From Candidatus Galligastranaerophilus intestinigallinarum (lineage in GTDB: Bacteria > Cyanobacteriota > Vampirovibrionia > Gastranaerophilales > Gastranaerophilaceae), in contig DVKW01000187.1 in NCBI GenBank assembly GCA_018715855.1, positions 1 through 19,961 on the forward strand: DNA of 19,961 bases, in the 5' to 3' direction. The notes below the pieces were generated by a model. The model saw only the letters and a list, made by a program, of their open reading frames with translations, made no database searches and was not told where the DNA came from. Shown here piece after piece: positions 7,069-14,735 of the stretch; position 1 is the first letter of the stretch; each line of letters opens with the position of its first letter. The position numbers were made by a program, and so were the translations under genes.

Positions 7069-8610
7069 ATGAACGTAACAACACCTTTATTATCATATCT
7101 TCAAAATCCTGAAAAAATTACGCCGATGCTTCTAATCGAAGTGCCGACATCAAGCGGCAGAATTTATCAGGGCTATAAAAGGGGCGGCAAAGTGGAAGCA
7201 AGAGAAAGGGCTTGCGAAGAAACTTTGGGCGCTGTCGTTTGGCTTTTTGGCATGAAAGCGTTCAATAAAGGTTTTGATTTTGTCGGCAAAAACCTTTTGA
7301 ATTTAAAAGATTTAGATATAGATGTCGGAAAAGATTCTCTTAGAAACCCTGCTTCATATATTGACCATAAACCCACATTAACAGCAGCTTTTAAATTTTC
7401 TAAAATCACAGCTTCTGCCCTTTTAAGTATTGCAGCAATGGGCTATGTAGTTCCGAAAATTAAACAGGCCATGACAAATGCCTTTAGAATGAAAGAAGGC
7501 AAAGAACCAATTCCGGATAAAAATTCACCTGACGGCAAATTTCATAAAGGCTGGGCAGATAAATTCGTTTCTAATTTTATAAAATATGATGATAATGCTT
7601 CTGTTAAAAAAACAGAAGAAAAAAATAATACTTCCATCATTCCTTCTATGGATACATTCATTCAAAACGCAAAGCAAAATAATTCCCCCTCATTTACAGG
7701 CGGTTCAATTTTAAACACGCTTTGTTTTGCTTCTCATAACCTTGAAAACAACACCGTTTGGCGCCTTTTATCAACGGATGTGGGCACATTATCAGGCAGA
7801 GTGGCAACATCCAGAACCAAAAAGGAAGCAATTGAATATGGCGTAAGAGATTCAATTTCAAGCGTATTTTACGTTGGCGCAGCACCTGCTTTTTCCGCTA
7901 TTTTAAGAAAAGCATTTAAAATTCCAAATATTGACCCAAAAGGCGCTGAAGCAACCGCAAAAAGAATGCAAGATGTCATTCAAAAACAAGGCGGCAAAGT
8001 AAAAGCGGGCTTCTTTACATCTAAAATATTAACTCCAAATAAAGCGAAAGAACTTGTTAAAGATATTAAATTCAGAGATGATGGCACAATTTGGCTGGAT
8101 GATTTTAACCGCCAAACAAAAAATGCTTGGATGGGCCACGCACAGGCAATGTCTGAATTACAGCCAAAACTTTTGGATGAAAACGGCATCAGACGTTCAA
8201 TTTTATCTAAAAAACAAGCAATCGATGTTTTATCGGATTCATATTTAGCAGAACCCGTTTATCTAAAAGAGGCGATTTCAAAAGCAACAAACGGCAAATC
8301 TGAAGACCCGAGAGCGTTTATTTCAAGAAAAAAACTTGAAAAAATAAGAGATAGTTTTGATGATTTTGCAATTTCTCTTGAAAATTATGCTAAGAAAAAA
8401 GGCAAAGAAATTGATTCAAATTTAATAGACAGCTATACAAAAAAATTAAACAGAACAAATTTGGCAGTTCATATGGCGGGCATTGGCTTTGCAGTTTTAG
8501 GTCTGGCTGTTTTAATTCCTAAATTTCAATATTGGTTCTCAGAAAAAATAACAGGTGTTAAAGGTTTTTCCGTTGATACAAATTCTAATGAAACCAATAA
8601 AACCAACTAA
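7069..8610 (+). CDS. Unrecognised 513-aa membrane-associated protein
   Basis: I do not recognise a family. There is no signal peptide. Four hydrophobic stretches are visible at about 52-66, 108-130, 262-281 and 466-484. The second and fourth both run straight into a V/I-P-K-aromatic/Ile segment (VVPKIKQ at 127-133 and LIPKFQYW at 482-489), which hints at an internal repeat. A low-complexity polar linker spans about 140-212 and contains PSFTGG. The middle (290-460) is charged and largely helical in character, with GTIWLDD near 339-345. No catalytic motif stands out. No Shine-Dalgarno is visible before the ATG; the 65-base leader is AT-rich with long A and T runs. Base composition matches its neighbours, so it looks native, and it may be lineage-specific. 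A structural or envelope role is possible but unsupported. Confidence 0.75.
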   Translation: MNVTTPLLSYLQNPEKITPMLLIEVPTSSGRIYQGYKRGGKVEARERACEETLGAVVWLFGMKAFNKGFDFVGKNLLNLKDLDIDVGKDSLRNPASYIDHKPTLTAAFKFSKITASALLSIAAMGYVVPKIKQAMTNAFRMKEGKEPIPDKNSPDGKFHKGWADKFVSNFIKYDDNASVKKTEEKNNTSIIPSMDTFIQNAKQNNSPSFTGGSILNTLCFASHNLENNTVWRLLSTDVGTLSGRVATSRTKKEAIEYGVRDSISSVFYVGAAPAFSAILRKAFKIPNIDPKGAEATAKRMQDVIQKQGGKVKAGFFTSKILTPNKAKELVKDIKFRDDGTIWLDDFNRQTKNAWMGHAQAMSELQPKLLDENGIRRSILSKKQAIDVLSDSYLAEPVYLKEAISKATNGKSEDPRAFISRKKLEKIRDSFDDFAISLENYAKKKGKEIDSNLIDSYTKKLNRTNLAVHMAGIGFAVLGLAVLIPKFQYWFSEKITGVKGFSVDTNSNETNKTN

Positions 8611-8653
8611 GCAATATAAACCTTTGCGATTTTAAGCCTGCCGTTTTTATTTA

Positions 8654-8671
8654 ACCTTAATTTTGTAAGGT
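8654..8671 (+). other. Small hairpin in the leader of the secreted protein gene
   Basis: ACCTTA (8654-8659) and TAAGGT (8666-8671) can pair around a six-base loop. The 3' arm holds AAGG, a Shine-Dalgarno-like element, although it lies 16 bases before the TTG start and may be too far to act as one. No U run follows, so it is not a good terminator. Confidence 0.3.
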
Positions 8672-8686
8672 AAATTTGGTGTAATT

Positions 8687-9484
8687 TTGAATAAGTTTAT
8701 ATTGCTTTTTTTATTTTTTTTAATTCCTTCTTTTTCACTCGCCCAAACAATTTCAGGCAATGTAAGAGAAGATAATTTTTTAAATAAAAAAAGCATTATC
8801 ATTGATTCTGAAACAGAAAAGGCAATTGAAGGCGCTAAGGTTTATCTTCCAAATTATGGCTTTACAACGTCAACAGACAAAAAAGGCCGTTTTGAATTAA
8901 ACGCAAATATACAAGATAAAGCAATTTTACAAGTTGAAAAAGAAGGCTACAGGCCATTTTCAATTACTGTTGATAAATCTATAACAGAAAGGCCTTTAAA
9001 ATTGGGCATTCAAAAATTAAACGCTTCAGATATTTTTGTAGATACTGGCGTTTTTCACTTGGGAGATGACGTTTATTCTCCAAATTCCGCAAATTGCTAC
9101 CAATTCAAAGCAAGGCCGATTGGCCCTTACTATTCAAAAAAAATTAAAATTAGCAAACCTGCATCAAACAAGCAGGCAGTTATTGTTTTTGGTTCTGTTA
9201 TAGGGCTTGATACAAAACTTGCAAAGGAATTAGGGCAAAATGCAATTGTATCTGTTTATTCATCCCCCGTTGAAATTATTTTTAACGGGCAAAAAATCGG
9301 CGAATTAAACATGAACGGCGACAACCAGCAAATTGTAATTCCAAACGGACTAATAAGAAATAACAACGATTTAACAATAAGAACAGGCAAAAATTTGTTT
9401 CAATATAATTATATAGATTATGACGATATGGAATTTGCAAACCTTAGAATTGAAATTAGGGATAAGGTTTTTGCGAATAAATAG
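8687..9484 (+). CDS. Secreted protein with carboxypeptidase-regulatory-like domain
   Basis: The 265-aa precursor has a strong signal peptide (MNKF, then a Leu/Phe-rich core, cleavage probably after FSLA at residue 19). Residues about 38-108 match the carboxypeptidase regulatory-like beta fold: a segment on T/K-A-IEGAKVYL, then TSTDKKGRFELN, then a strand pair ending in VEKEGYRPFSITV. The remaining 150 residues look like a beta-sandwich with NGQKIGEL, IVIPNGLI and DDMEFANLRIEI, reminiscent of carbohydrate- or galactose-binding-like modules, but I would not assign it. The product is likely periplasmic or surface-exposed. The start is TTG, the first possible start after an in-frame stop at 8666-8668, with GGTG as a weak ribosome-binding site. 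Its last 29 bases overlap the 3' end of folP on the other strand. Confidence 0.72.
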   Translation: MNKFILLFLFFLIPSFSLAQTISGNVREDNFLNKKSIIIDSETEKAIEGAKVYLPNYGFTTSTDKKGRFELNANIQDKAILQVEKEGYRPFSITVDKSITERPLKLGIQKLNASDIFVDTGVFHLGDDVYSPNSANCYQFKARPIGPYYSKKIKISKPASNKQAVIVFGSVIGLDTKLAKELGQNAIVSVYSSPVEIIFNGQKIGELNMNGDNQQIVIPNGLIRNNNDLTIRTGKNLFQYNYIDYDDMEFANLRIEIRDKVFANK

Positions 9485-10619
9485 CATTGTAAAAATCAAG
9501 CGCCGTTTTGGTTTTTTGAACGTTATGAACCCTTATTATATCAACATTTTCTTGAATTAAATAAAAACTTGCAAGCATTGTTAAATCATCTTGTATTTCA
9601 AGGTTTTTATCATTAGCTAAACTTTTTATAAACCTTTTTCTTGAAAGGCCTGCTAAATTTTTAAAGCCAAGCGAATTAAATTCTTTTATTCTTTTTAACA
9701 GTTCAAAATTTTGTTCAATATTTTTTGCAAAACCAAAACCGACATCAATTATTATTCTTTCTTTTTCTATTCCTTCATCAATAAGAAATTGGCTTTTTTT
9801 GAATAATTCTTCATAAATTTCATCAGCTGCATTTTTATAATTGCAAAATTCATCCATATTTTGGGGAATTCCCCTTGAATGGCATAAAATGTATGAAACA
9901 TTTGAATTTTTGATAATATCAACCATTTTACTGTCATAGTTTAAGTTTGAAACGTCATTTATAATATCAACGCCAAGCTCAATCATTTTTTCAGCTGTTT
10001 TATGATTTCTTGTATCAATTGAAATTTTAATATTTTGCTTTTTTAATTCTTTTACAATCGGTGTTAATTTTTCTATTTCAAAATCAATGTCAATAGTTTC
10101 GGCATTTGGCCTTGTGGATTCTGCACCGATATCTATAATATCTGCCCCGTCTTTAATTAATTTTTCAGCATGAATAATTGCATCTTTTAATTAAAAGAAT
10201 TTTCCGCCATCAGAGAAGGAATCTTTCGTAACGTTTAAAATTCCCATAATTTTTGGGCTTTTCTTTTTAAAATGAAGGTTAATTTCATCTTCAATTAATT
10301 TGGCAACATTTTTTAGCCCAAAAGGTTGATATGATAAACTTTTTAAAATTTCTTTTAATTGTTTAATTGTGCCTGATAAAATTAAACTCGAATTTTCAAT
10401 TTTTCCTAAAAGAACATCTCTGTGAACCCCTGCATCAGCTCCTTTTGAAAGTGCCGTTTGCTTAATTATTGTTGCACAATAAAAAGGAAGATTTTCTATT
10501 TTTAAACTTAAAAAATCGTGCTTTTGGGCAGCTAAATCAATATATTGAGAATCAAAACCGATTTTTAAAAGCTCGTTTTTAATGTCATCGTTTTTAATTG
10601 TTTTTACTATAAATTGCAT
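9456..10619 (-). pseudogene. folP: folP, dihydropteroate synthase with N-terminal extension, interrupted by an in-frame TAA
   Basis: Read as one frame this is a 387-position dihydropteroate synthase, which joins 6-hydroxymethyl-dihydropterin pyrophosphate to p-aminobenzoate in folate synthesis. Residues 1-115 are an N-terminal extension (GADAGVHRDVLLGKI, LSGTIKQLKEIL, SYQPFGLKNVAKL) of a kind known in some bacterial FolP proteins. The catalytic barrel then starts with MGILNVTKDSFSDGGKFF. A single TAA at 10191-10193 follows, after which the same frame continues with DGADIIDIGAESTRP, ISIDTRNHKTAE, GVDIINDVSN, CHSRG, DVGFGFAKN, GLSRKRF and RVHNV. All catalytic motifs are thus intact on both sides. 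The downstream part has an ATG only at 9986, too late to include the DIGAESTRP loop. Nonsense mutation, assembly error and recoding are all possible. The initiator ATG at 10619 has no clear Shine-Dalgarno. Confidence 0.88.
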
Positions 10620-10641
10620 TTAATTATTTTACAGGTACAAT
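10614..10641 (+). promoter_or_regulatory. candidate promoter for rplY
   Basis: TTGCAT (10614-10619), a 16-base spacer and TACAAT (10636-10641) precede the rplY ATG by 38 bases. The -35 hexamer overlaps the first codons of the divergent folP gene. Confidence 0.45.
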
Positions 10642-10679
10642 AAAAAAAGACAACAAAAATTTAATCAGGAGAAAATAAA

Positions 10680-10958
10680 ATGGAAGCTTGTATCGTAAAA
10701 TTAGAAGCAACTAAAAGAGAAGAAGGCAAAAACCCTCGCCAATTAAGAGCAATGGGTTTACTTCCCGTTACGGTTTACGGCAAAGATTTAAACTTAAATG
10801 TTGCAGTTAACGCCCGTGAATTTAAACTTGCATACAACAAAGATAAAAATGCTAAGTTTGAAATTTCATTTGAAGGTAAAACCTATTTAACCGAAACAAA
10901 AAATGTACAAGTTAACTATGCCACAAACGAAATTCAAAGCGTTGAATTTTCAGCATAA
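10680..10958 (+). CDS. rplY: Ribosomal protein bL25, short form
   Basis: The 92-aa product matches the 5S rRNA-binding domain of bL25. It has LEATKREEGKNPRQLRAMG (residues 8-26), the family's basic Arg-rich opening followed by a short turn, and then LPVTVYGKDLNLNVAVNAREF, the conserved P-x-V-x-Y-G strand pair. The remaining beta strands (FEISFEGKTYLTE, VQVNYATNEIQSVEF) complete the small barrel. It corresponds to the E. coli-length form and lacks the extra C-terminal domain of the longer CTC type. bL25 binds 5S rRNA in the central protuberance of the 50S subunit. A strong AGGAG lies about nine bases before the ATG, in line with high expression. It stands alone: folP is divergent upstream and a 93-aa gene converges downstream, with no clear terminator in the 26 bases between. 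Confidence 0.83.
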   Translation: MEACIVKLEATKREEGKNPRQLRAMGLLPVTVYGKDLNLNVAVNAREFKLAYNKDKNAKFEISFEGKTYLTETKNVQVNYATNEIQSVEFSA

Positions 10959-10984
10959 TTAATTTAAACCTTTAACTTTTACGC

Positions 10985-11266
10985 CTAATTTTCTTCTTCT
11001 GTTTTGGAGATGTAAAATTCGGCGTAATTGTTTAACATGCTGATAAAGTGGTTATACCTTTCCATTCTCAATTTTAACCACCCTAAAACAGCATCAGGCC
11101 CTGTAACTTTAATAATTCTTGTTTGGGTGAAGCATTTTTTCTTTGTTGAATAGCCTTCTTCAAAAAACATTTGGTATTTGCAGCTTAATTCATCAACCAT
11201 ATTAAGCAATGTTTGCAGCCAAGCGTCTTGAAGTTCATCGTTGTCAACTCGATACTCTAGATACAT
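10985..11266 (-). CDS. Small protein of unknown function (93 aa)
   Basis: I do not recognise this family. It is a soluble, mixed-charge protein with no signal peptide or membrane segment. It contains a helical-looking start (DNDELQDAWLQTLLNMVDEL), a central strand-like part around TRIIKVTGPDAVLGWLKL, and an acidic tail ending in TEEEN. It has two cysteines (residues 29 and 45) without a metal-binding pattern. That it is a real gene rests on its open frame and on a very strong Shine-Dalgarno, AAGGAG, nine bases before the ATG. It is convergent with rplY and divergent from the DUF192-uvrC pair. A minus-strand promoter such as TTGCCA (11314-11309) with TATAAA (11293-11288, 15-base spacer) may drive it; this is weak. 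Confidence 0.7.
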   Translation of the reverse strand: MYLEYRVDNDELQDAWLQTLLNMVDELSCKYQMFFEEGYSTKKKCFTQTRIIKVTGPDAVLGWLKLRMERYNHFISMLNNYAEFYISKTEEEN

Positions 11267-11307
11267 ATTTTATTTTCTCCTTGCTTTTTTATAAAGCGTT
11301 TTGGTTT

Positions 11308-11336
11308 TTGGCAATTTTTGTTTTATAGGGTATAAT
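11308..11336 (+). promoter_or_regulatory. promoter for the DUF192-uvrC unit
   Basis: TTGGCA (11308-11313), an exact 17-base spacer and TATAAT (11331-11336) form the best-matched -35/-10 pair in the window. The transcript would begin near 11343, leaving a leader of nearly 80 bases before the GTG at 11421. I see no riboswitch fold in that leader. Confidence 0.7.
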
Positions 11337-11420
11337 TTTGAAGTTAATAGTCTTTTTAAAAGGTTTATTTTATTGTTACATTGTTAGTAATTTTAAAAGT
11401 TTTGTTACAGGCGGTTTTTA

Positions 11421-11771
11421 GTGGGCAAAGATTTTAATTGTAAAGTTTTTTTAAGTGATGGTAAGTATATTTTTGATGCAAAAGTTGCAAACAGCTTTTT
11501 TTCTAAATTAAAAGGAATTATGTTTCAACGTCGTTTCCCTTACAGTGCGCTTCTTTTTACTGATTGCTATTGGATGCATTCTTTCTTTTGCTTTGTTAAT
11601 TTTCATATCGTCTTTTTAGATAAAAACTTTAATGTTATTCAAACTTTTTATAATGTAAAACCAAATAAAATTCTGCCTCCTGTTTTTAATTCAAAATATG
11701 TTATTGAATTTTTTGATGATAATGTTAAATTCAACATAGGCGAAAAGGTTATTTTGGAAAAATATGAATAA
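11421..11771 (+). CDS. DUF192 family protein
   Basis: The 116-aa protein fits the DUF192 family of small beta-rich proteins without known activity. Family-like segments are SKLKGIMFQRRFP (28-40), where others have GLM-R, WMHSFFCFVNFHIVFLD (51-67), equivalent to the conserved MxHSFWMxxxLDIxFLD core, and SKYVIEF followed by FNIGEKV near the end. Many DUF192 proteins carry a signal peptide; this one does not. The start is taken as GTG at 11421 because AGGCGG lies six bases upstream and no ATG precedes the conserved region. Its stop codon overlaps the uvrC start by eight bases, so the two genes are translationally coupled. The pairing with a DNA repair gene has no obvious functional reading. Confidence 0.75.
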   Translation: MGKDFNCKVFLSDGKYIFDAKVANSFFSKLKGIMFQRRFPYSALLFTDCYWMHSFFCFVNFHIVFLDKNFNVIQTFYNVKPNKILPPVFNSKYVIEFFDDNVKFNIGEKVILEKYE

Positions 11772-13437
11772 AAACGTTGCAAAAGAAGTTTTAGACCAAG
11801 TTAAATTAATGCCAAAGCTCCCGGGGAGTTATCAATTCTATGATAATAAGGGAACTGTTATTTACGTTGGCAAAGCAAAAAACCTTTTTAAAAGAGTTAG
11901 AAGCTATTTTATTTCAAATGATTCAATTAAAGTGAACGTTATGGTGCCAAAAATTGCAAAAATTGAATGCATTGTAGTAGATAGCGAAATTGAAGCTTTA
12001 ATTTTAGAGTCTGAATTAATTAAAAAATATAAACCAAGATACAACGTTTTATTAAAAGACGATAAAAAATTCCCCTATTTTGTAATAACGGAAGAAGAAT
12101 ATCCAAGAATAACGGTTGTAAGAAAAGCAAATAAAAACCCCATTAAAGGTAAATATTTTGGCCCCTATACGGATTCAAGAGCAATGTGGGCAACTTTGGA
12201 AGTTATAGAGAGAATTTTTCCTTTAAAAAAATGCAAAAAACCAAAGTTTAATTCTCGCCCCTGCCTTTATTATGATATGGGGCAATGCATGGCGCCTTGT
12301 CAAAGGTTAATAACGCCTGAAGATTACAAAAAAATTTTAAAAGATGTGGAACTTTTTTTAACGGGAAGAAGAAGCGAATTATTAAAAGTTTTAAAAAAAC
12401 AAATGGAATTAGCTTCAAATAGCCTTGAATTTGAAAAAGCCGCAAAATACAGAAATTCTTATAACGACATTGAAAAAACAATGGAAAAACAAAAAATAGT
12501 TTCTGAAAATACAAAACAAAATAACGACTACATTGGCGTTATGAGAGAAGGGAACATTTTCTGCGCCGCTGTTTTAGAAATTAGAGAAGGGTGTTTGGTA
12601 AATAAAAAAGATTTTGATTTTAAAGGAATTCAAACAGAGGATAAAACAGACTATAAAGAAATAATAAAAGCAATTATGAGAGAATATTATTCAATTGTGG
12701 ATGATATAAATATTCCAAAAAATATAATTGTTCAAGAACTCCCCGATGAAAAAGAAATTTATGAAGCATGGCTATCTGAAAGAAAAGGGGCAAATGTTAA
12801 AATAACAGAGGCAAAATCTGAAAAAGACAAAGAAATTTTATCTTTAGCGCAAAAAAATTCCATTTATAATTTAGAACAAATAAAATTAAAAAATCTATCA
12901 GATATTCAAAATGATTACAATGAAGTTGGCGCATATATTAAAGAAAAATTGAACCTTAAAAAATTTCCCCATATTGTTGAATGTTATGATATATCGCACA
13001 TTCAAGGCACAAACACCGTAGCATCAGGCGTTGTGTTTGAAAACGGTTTTCCTAAAAAAAGCTTATATAAAAAATATAAATTGAAAACAATTGAAAAAGG
13101 CGAAGTTAATGATTTTAAATCTATGAATGAAATTTTACAAAGAAGGTTTAAAAGAATAACAGAAAAAAATGATTATACGCCCGATTTAATTATAATAGAC
13201 GGCGGAAAAGGGCAACTTTCAAGCGCATATAAAGCAATGAAAGATTATGGGCTTGATATTGATATGGTTTCTCTTGCCAAAAGAGAAGAAGAAGTTTTTC
13301 TGCCAAACAAAAAAACATCTGTAATTTTTCCAATAAATTCAGGCGCTCTTTATTTCTTTCAAAGAATCAGAGATGAAGCCCACAGATTTGCAATAACTTT
13401 TCACAGACAATTAAGAAATAAAAACATGTTGCAATAA
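11764..13437 (+). CDS. uvrC: UvrC, excinuclease ABC subunit C, lacking the C-terminal HhH region
   Basis: UvrC makes both incisions flanking a lesion in nucleotide excision repair, acting with UvrB after UvrA-UvrB damage recognition. Residues 1-95 are the GIY-YIG nuclease (GSY at 21-23, YVG at 34-36, basic residues R44 and R46, catalytic-type E82). Cysteines 157, 167, 175 and 179 match the four-Cys cluster of the family, reported to bind iron-sulfur in E. coli. Residues about 200-245 are the UVR helix pair that contacts UvrB. The RNase H-like nuclease follows with ECYDISH (D409), IIIDGGKGQ (D479) and RDEAHRF (537-542). The protein ends at 557, right after FHRQLRNKNMLQ. Normal family members continue with about 50 residues of tandem helix-hairpin-helix, needed for some 5' incisions. 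No remnant is visible in the following bases. Confidence 0.95.
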   Translation: MNKNVAKEVLDQVKLMPKLPGSYQFYDNKGTVIYVGKAKNLFKRVRSYFISNDSIKVNVMVPKIAKIECIVVDSEIEALILESELIKKYKPRYNVLLKDDKKFPYFVITEEEYPRITVVRKANKNPIKGKYFGPYTDSRAMWATLEVIERIFPLKKCKKPKFNSRPCLYYDMGQCMAPCQRLITPEDYKKILKDVELFLTGRRSELLKVLKKQMELASNSLEFEKAAKYRNSYNDIEKTMEKQKIVSENTKQNNDYIGVMREGNIFCAAVLEIREGCLVNKKDFDFKGIQTEDKTDYKEIIKAIMREYYSIVDDINIPKNIIVQELPDEKEIYEAWLSERKGANVKITEAKSEKDKEILSLAQKNSIYNLEQIKLKNLSDIQNDYNEVGAYIKEKLNLKKFPHIVECYDISHIQGTNTVASGVVFENGFPKKSLYKKYKLKTIEKGEVNDFKSMNEILQRRFKRITEKNDYTPDLIIIDGGKGQLSSAYKAMKDYGLDIDMVSLAKREEEVFLPNKKTSVIFPINSGALYFFQRIRDEAHRFAITFHRQLRNKNMLQ

Positions 13438-13452
13438 AAAAAATTTACAGGC

Positions 13453-13480
13453 TTTCTATTTTTATAATTAATGTTATAAT
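13453..13480 (+). promoter_or_regulatory. extended -10 promoter for the BlaI-like unit
   Basis: TGTTATAAT at 13472-13480 is a perfect extended -10. TTTCTA at 13453-13458 gives a 16-base spacer. A second TTATAAT at 13462-13468 repeats the -10 core 12 bases upstream (start to start), so the region holds a direct repeat that could also be a regulator site. Confidence 0.65.
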
Positions 13481-13510
13481 GGTAGTAATAAAAAAATATG
13501 AGGGTAAAAA

Positions 13511-13885
13511 ATGAATTTCAGGCATGGGTCATTAGAGAGCATTATTTTAAACGCACTTTGGGAACTTGAAGCAAACGGCGTTTATAAAAATTCCGTTAAA
13601 GATGTTTTTGATTACATTTGTGAATCACAAACAACAAAAAGAGCCTATACAACCGTTAAAACAGTTATGGACAGGCTCTATGAAAAAGAAGTTTTACTTA
13701 GAATTAAACAAGGCAAGAAATTTTATTACAGAACCGCATATTCAAACAACGATATTATTGCAAACAGCTTGAAAAAAATTGCGCTTCAATATTGCAACGG
13801 CGATATGAACAAATTAATTCAGGTTGCTTCCTCAATAAATTCCAATGATTTGAATATTGTTGAAACAAAAGTTAATGCAGGTTAA
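13511..13885 (+). CDS. BlaI/MecI/CopY-family transcriptional repressor
   Basis: The 124-aa protein fits the penicillinase-repressor family. Its winged helix spans residues about 6-78: GSLESIILNALWEL opens helix 1, AYTTVKTVMDRLYEKEVL (45-62) is the family's conserved recognition-helix segment, and IKQGKKFYYRTAYS forms the wing. The C-terminal helices (80-124) would dimerise. Relatives repress beta-lactamase, PBP2a or copper genes and are often released by proteolysis from a BlaR1-type sensor; no such sensor is adjacent. GAGGG stands about seven bases before the ATG, behind an extended -10 promoter. It is followed after six bases by a 125-aa unknown and then a TadE-like gene, so it may autoregulate this unit. 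The usual TACA/TGTA dyad of BlaI operators is not evident in the promoter. Confidence 0.85.
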   Translation: MNFRHGSLESIILNALWELEANGVYKNSVKDVFDYICESQTTKRAYTTVKTVMDRLYEKEVLLRIKQGKKFYYRTAYSNNDIIANSLKKIALQYCNGDMNKLIQVASSINSNDLNIVETKVNAG

Positions 13886-13891
13886 GTTTTC

Positions 13892-14269
13892 TTGAAAAAT
13901 GCCGAAAATATAATTGAAACAAGGCGTCAAACGGCAAAATTAATTGTAGATGTAATCTTGAATAAGATTACCGTTTTGGATGCTCTTAAAAATTTCCCTA
14001 AAGATTCAACCGACCCATCCGTTAAAACTTGCTTTCATATCTTAGTGCATTATGAATCCGATGAAGAATTAAGAAAAAAAGACCCCCTATACAAAGAAAC
14101 ACAGGATGATTTTTTGGTAGAAACGGCAGAAACTCTTTTAAAAGGTGACCCCTTGCCTGTTAATATTATTAAGGAATACAAAGATTTCTACAATCAAGAC
14201 CTTTTTTACCCCGATAAAATGACAAAAGAAAATATACTGAAACGCTTAAGAAAGTTTATTAATTTATGA
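13892..14269 (+). CDS. Unknown 125-aa protein in the BlaI-like/TadE-like unit
   Basis: I do not recognise this protein. It looks soluble and mostly helical, with an N-terminal segment ETRRQTAKLIVDVILNKITV, a central acidic part around HYESDEELRKKDPLYKETQD, and a basic end ENILKRLRKFINL. It has no signal peptide, membrane segment or metal-binding pattern. The start is TTG, the first possible initiation codon after the in-frame TAA of the upstream gene six bases before; only a weak CAGG precedes it. Its TGA overlaps the next ATG by four bases, so it is held in a coupled operon with a repressor and a pilin-like membrane protein. Frame openness and tight packing support a real gene, but the function is open. 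Confidence 0.68.
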   Translation: MKNAENIIETRRQTAKLIVDVILNKITVLDALKNFPKDSTDPSVKTCFHILVHYESDEELRKKDPLYKETQDDFLVETAETLLKGDPLPVNIIKEYKDFYNQDLFYPDKMTKENILKRLRKFINL

Positions 14270-14721
14270 AAATGCACAAAATAAAATTTAATAAACAAAG
14301 CTCAAATGCCTCAAGCGCCATAGAATTTATGGCTGTTTTCAGCTTTCTTTTTGTCTTTTTTATTTTAATTTTAGATGTCGGCTTATTTTTCAGACAAATT
14401 TATTTAACCCAAACAATAGCAGATGAAGTTTTATCAAGATTAACAATTGAAAAGCAATGTTCCGCCAATTTAGAAAAAACTGCAGAAATTGCAAATGAAA
14501 CGGTTGCCTTTTATTTTATTGAACAAAATTTTACGGCAACTAAAAAAAATAAAATGGTTGAACTTAGCGCAAATCAAAACAAATATAATTTTTTAATTTC
14601 CTGCAGAAATGAAATTACCCCCGATTCATTGATTTTTGTTTACAAATATAAAGGGGTTATGATGTATAGAAACGGAAAAGAAATTTCTTCAAACGTTTCT
14701 GTAAATACTACATATTACTAA
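14266..14721 (+). CDS. TadE-like pseudopilin-type membrane protein (tentative)
   Basis: The 151-aa protein has a short basic cytoplasmic start (MKMHKIKFNKQ), then SSAIEFMAVFSFLFVFFILI (residues 16-35), a hydrophobic helix with the Glu near its beginning that is typical of TadE/TadG proteins. It continues with LDVGLFFRQIYLTQTIADEV, where the helix extends into the exported part. The rest, 60-151, would be outside the cytoplasm and holds two cysteines (residues 65 and 105) that could form a disulfide. TadE-type proteins are minor pseudopilins of Tad/Flp pili. No other tad gene is in the window, so the assignment rests on the N-terminal pattern alone. The ATG at 14266 overlaps the preceding TGA; a second ATG at 14272 is an alternative start. 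Confidence 0.5.
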   Translation: MKMHKIKFNKQSSNASSAIEFMAVFSFLFVFFILILDVGLFFRQIYLTQTIADEVLSRLTIEKQCSANLEKTAEIANETVAFYFIEQNFTATKKNKMVELSANQNKYNFLISCRNEITPDSLIFVYKYKGVMMYRNGKEISSNVSVNTTYY

Positions 14722-14735
14722 TTATCAACCCATTA

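Noticed and set aside
9987..10190. Frameshift as the cause of the split folP
   Set aside because: The stretch between the two parts reads in the same frame without any other stop (68 codons, all homologous), so a lone in-frame TAA is the lesion.
10191..10193. TAA reassigned to an amino acid in this organism
   Set aside because: Several genes here (HD-GYP, rplY, uvrC, rsmH) end naturally at TAA at the expected family length, so TAA is a normal stop.
13438..13470. Terminator or HhH remnant after uvrC
   Set aside because: Only AT homopolymer pairing is possible, and no frame shows the G-I/V-G pattern of helix-hairpin-helix motifs.
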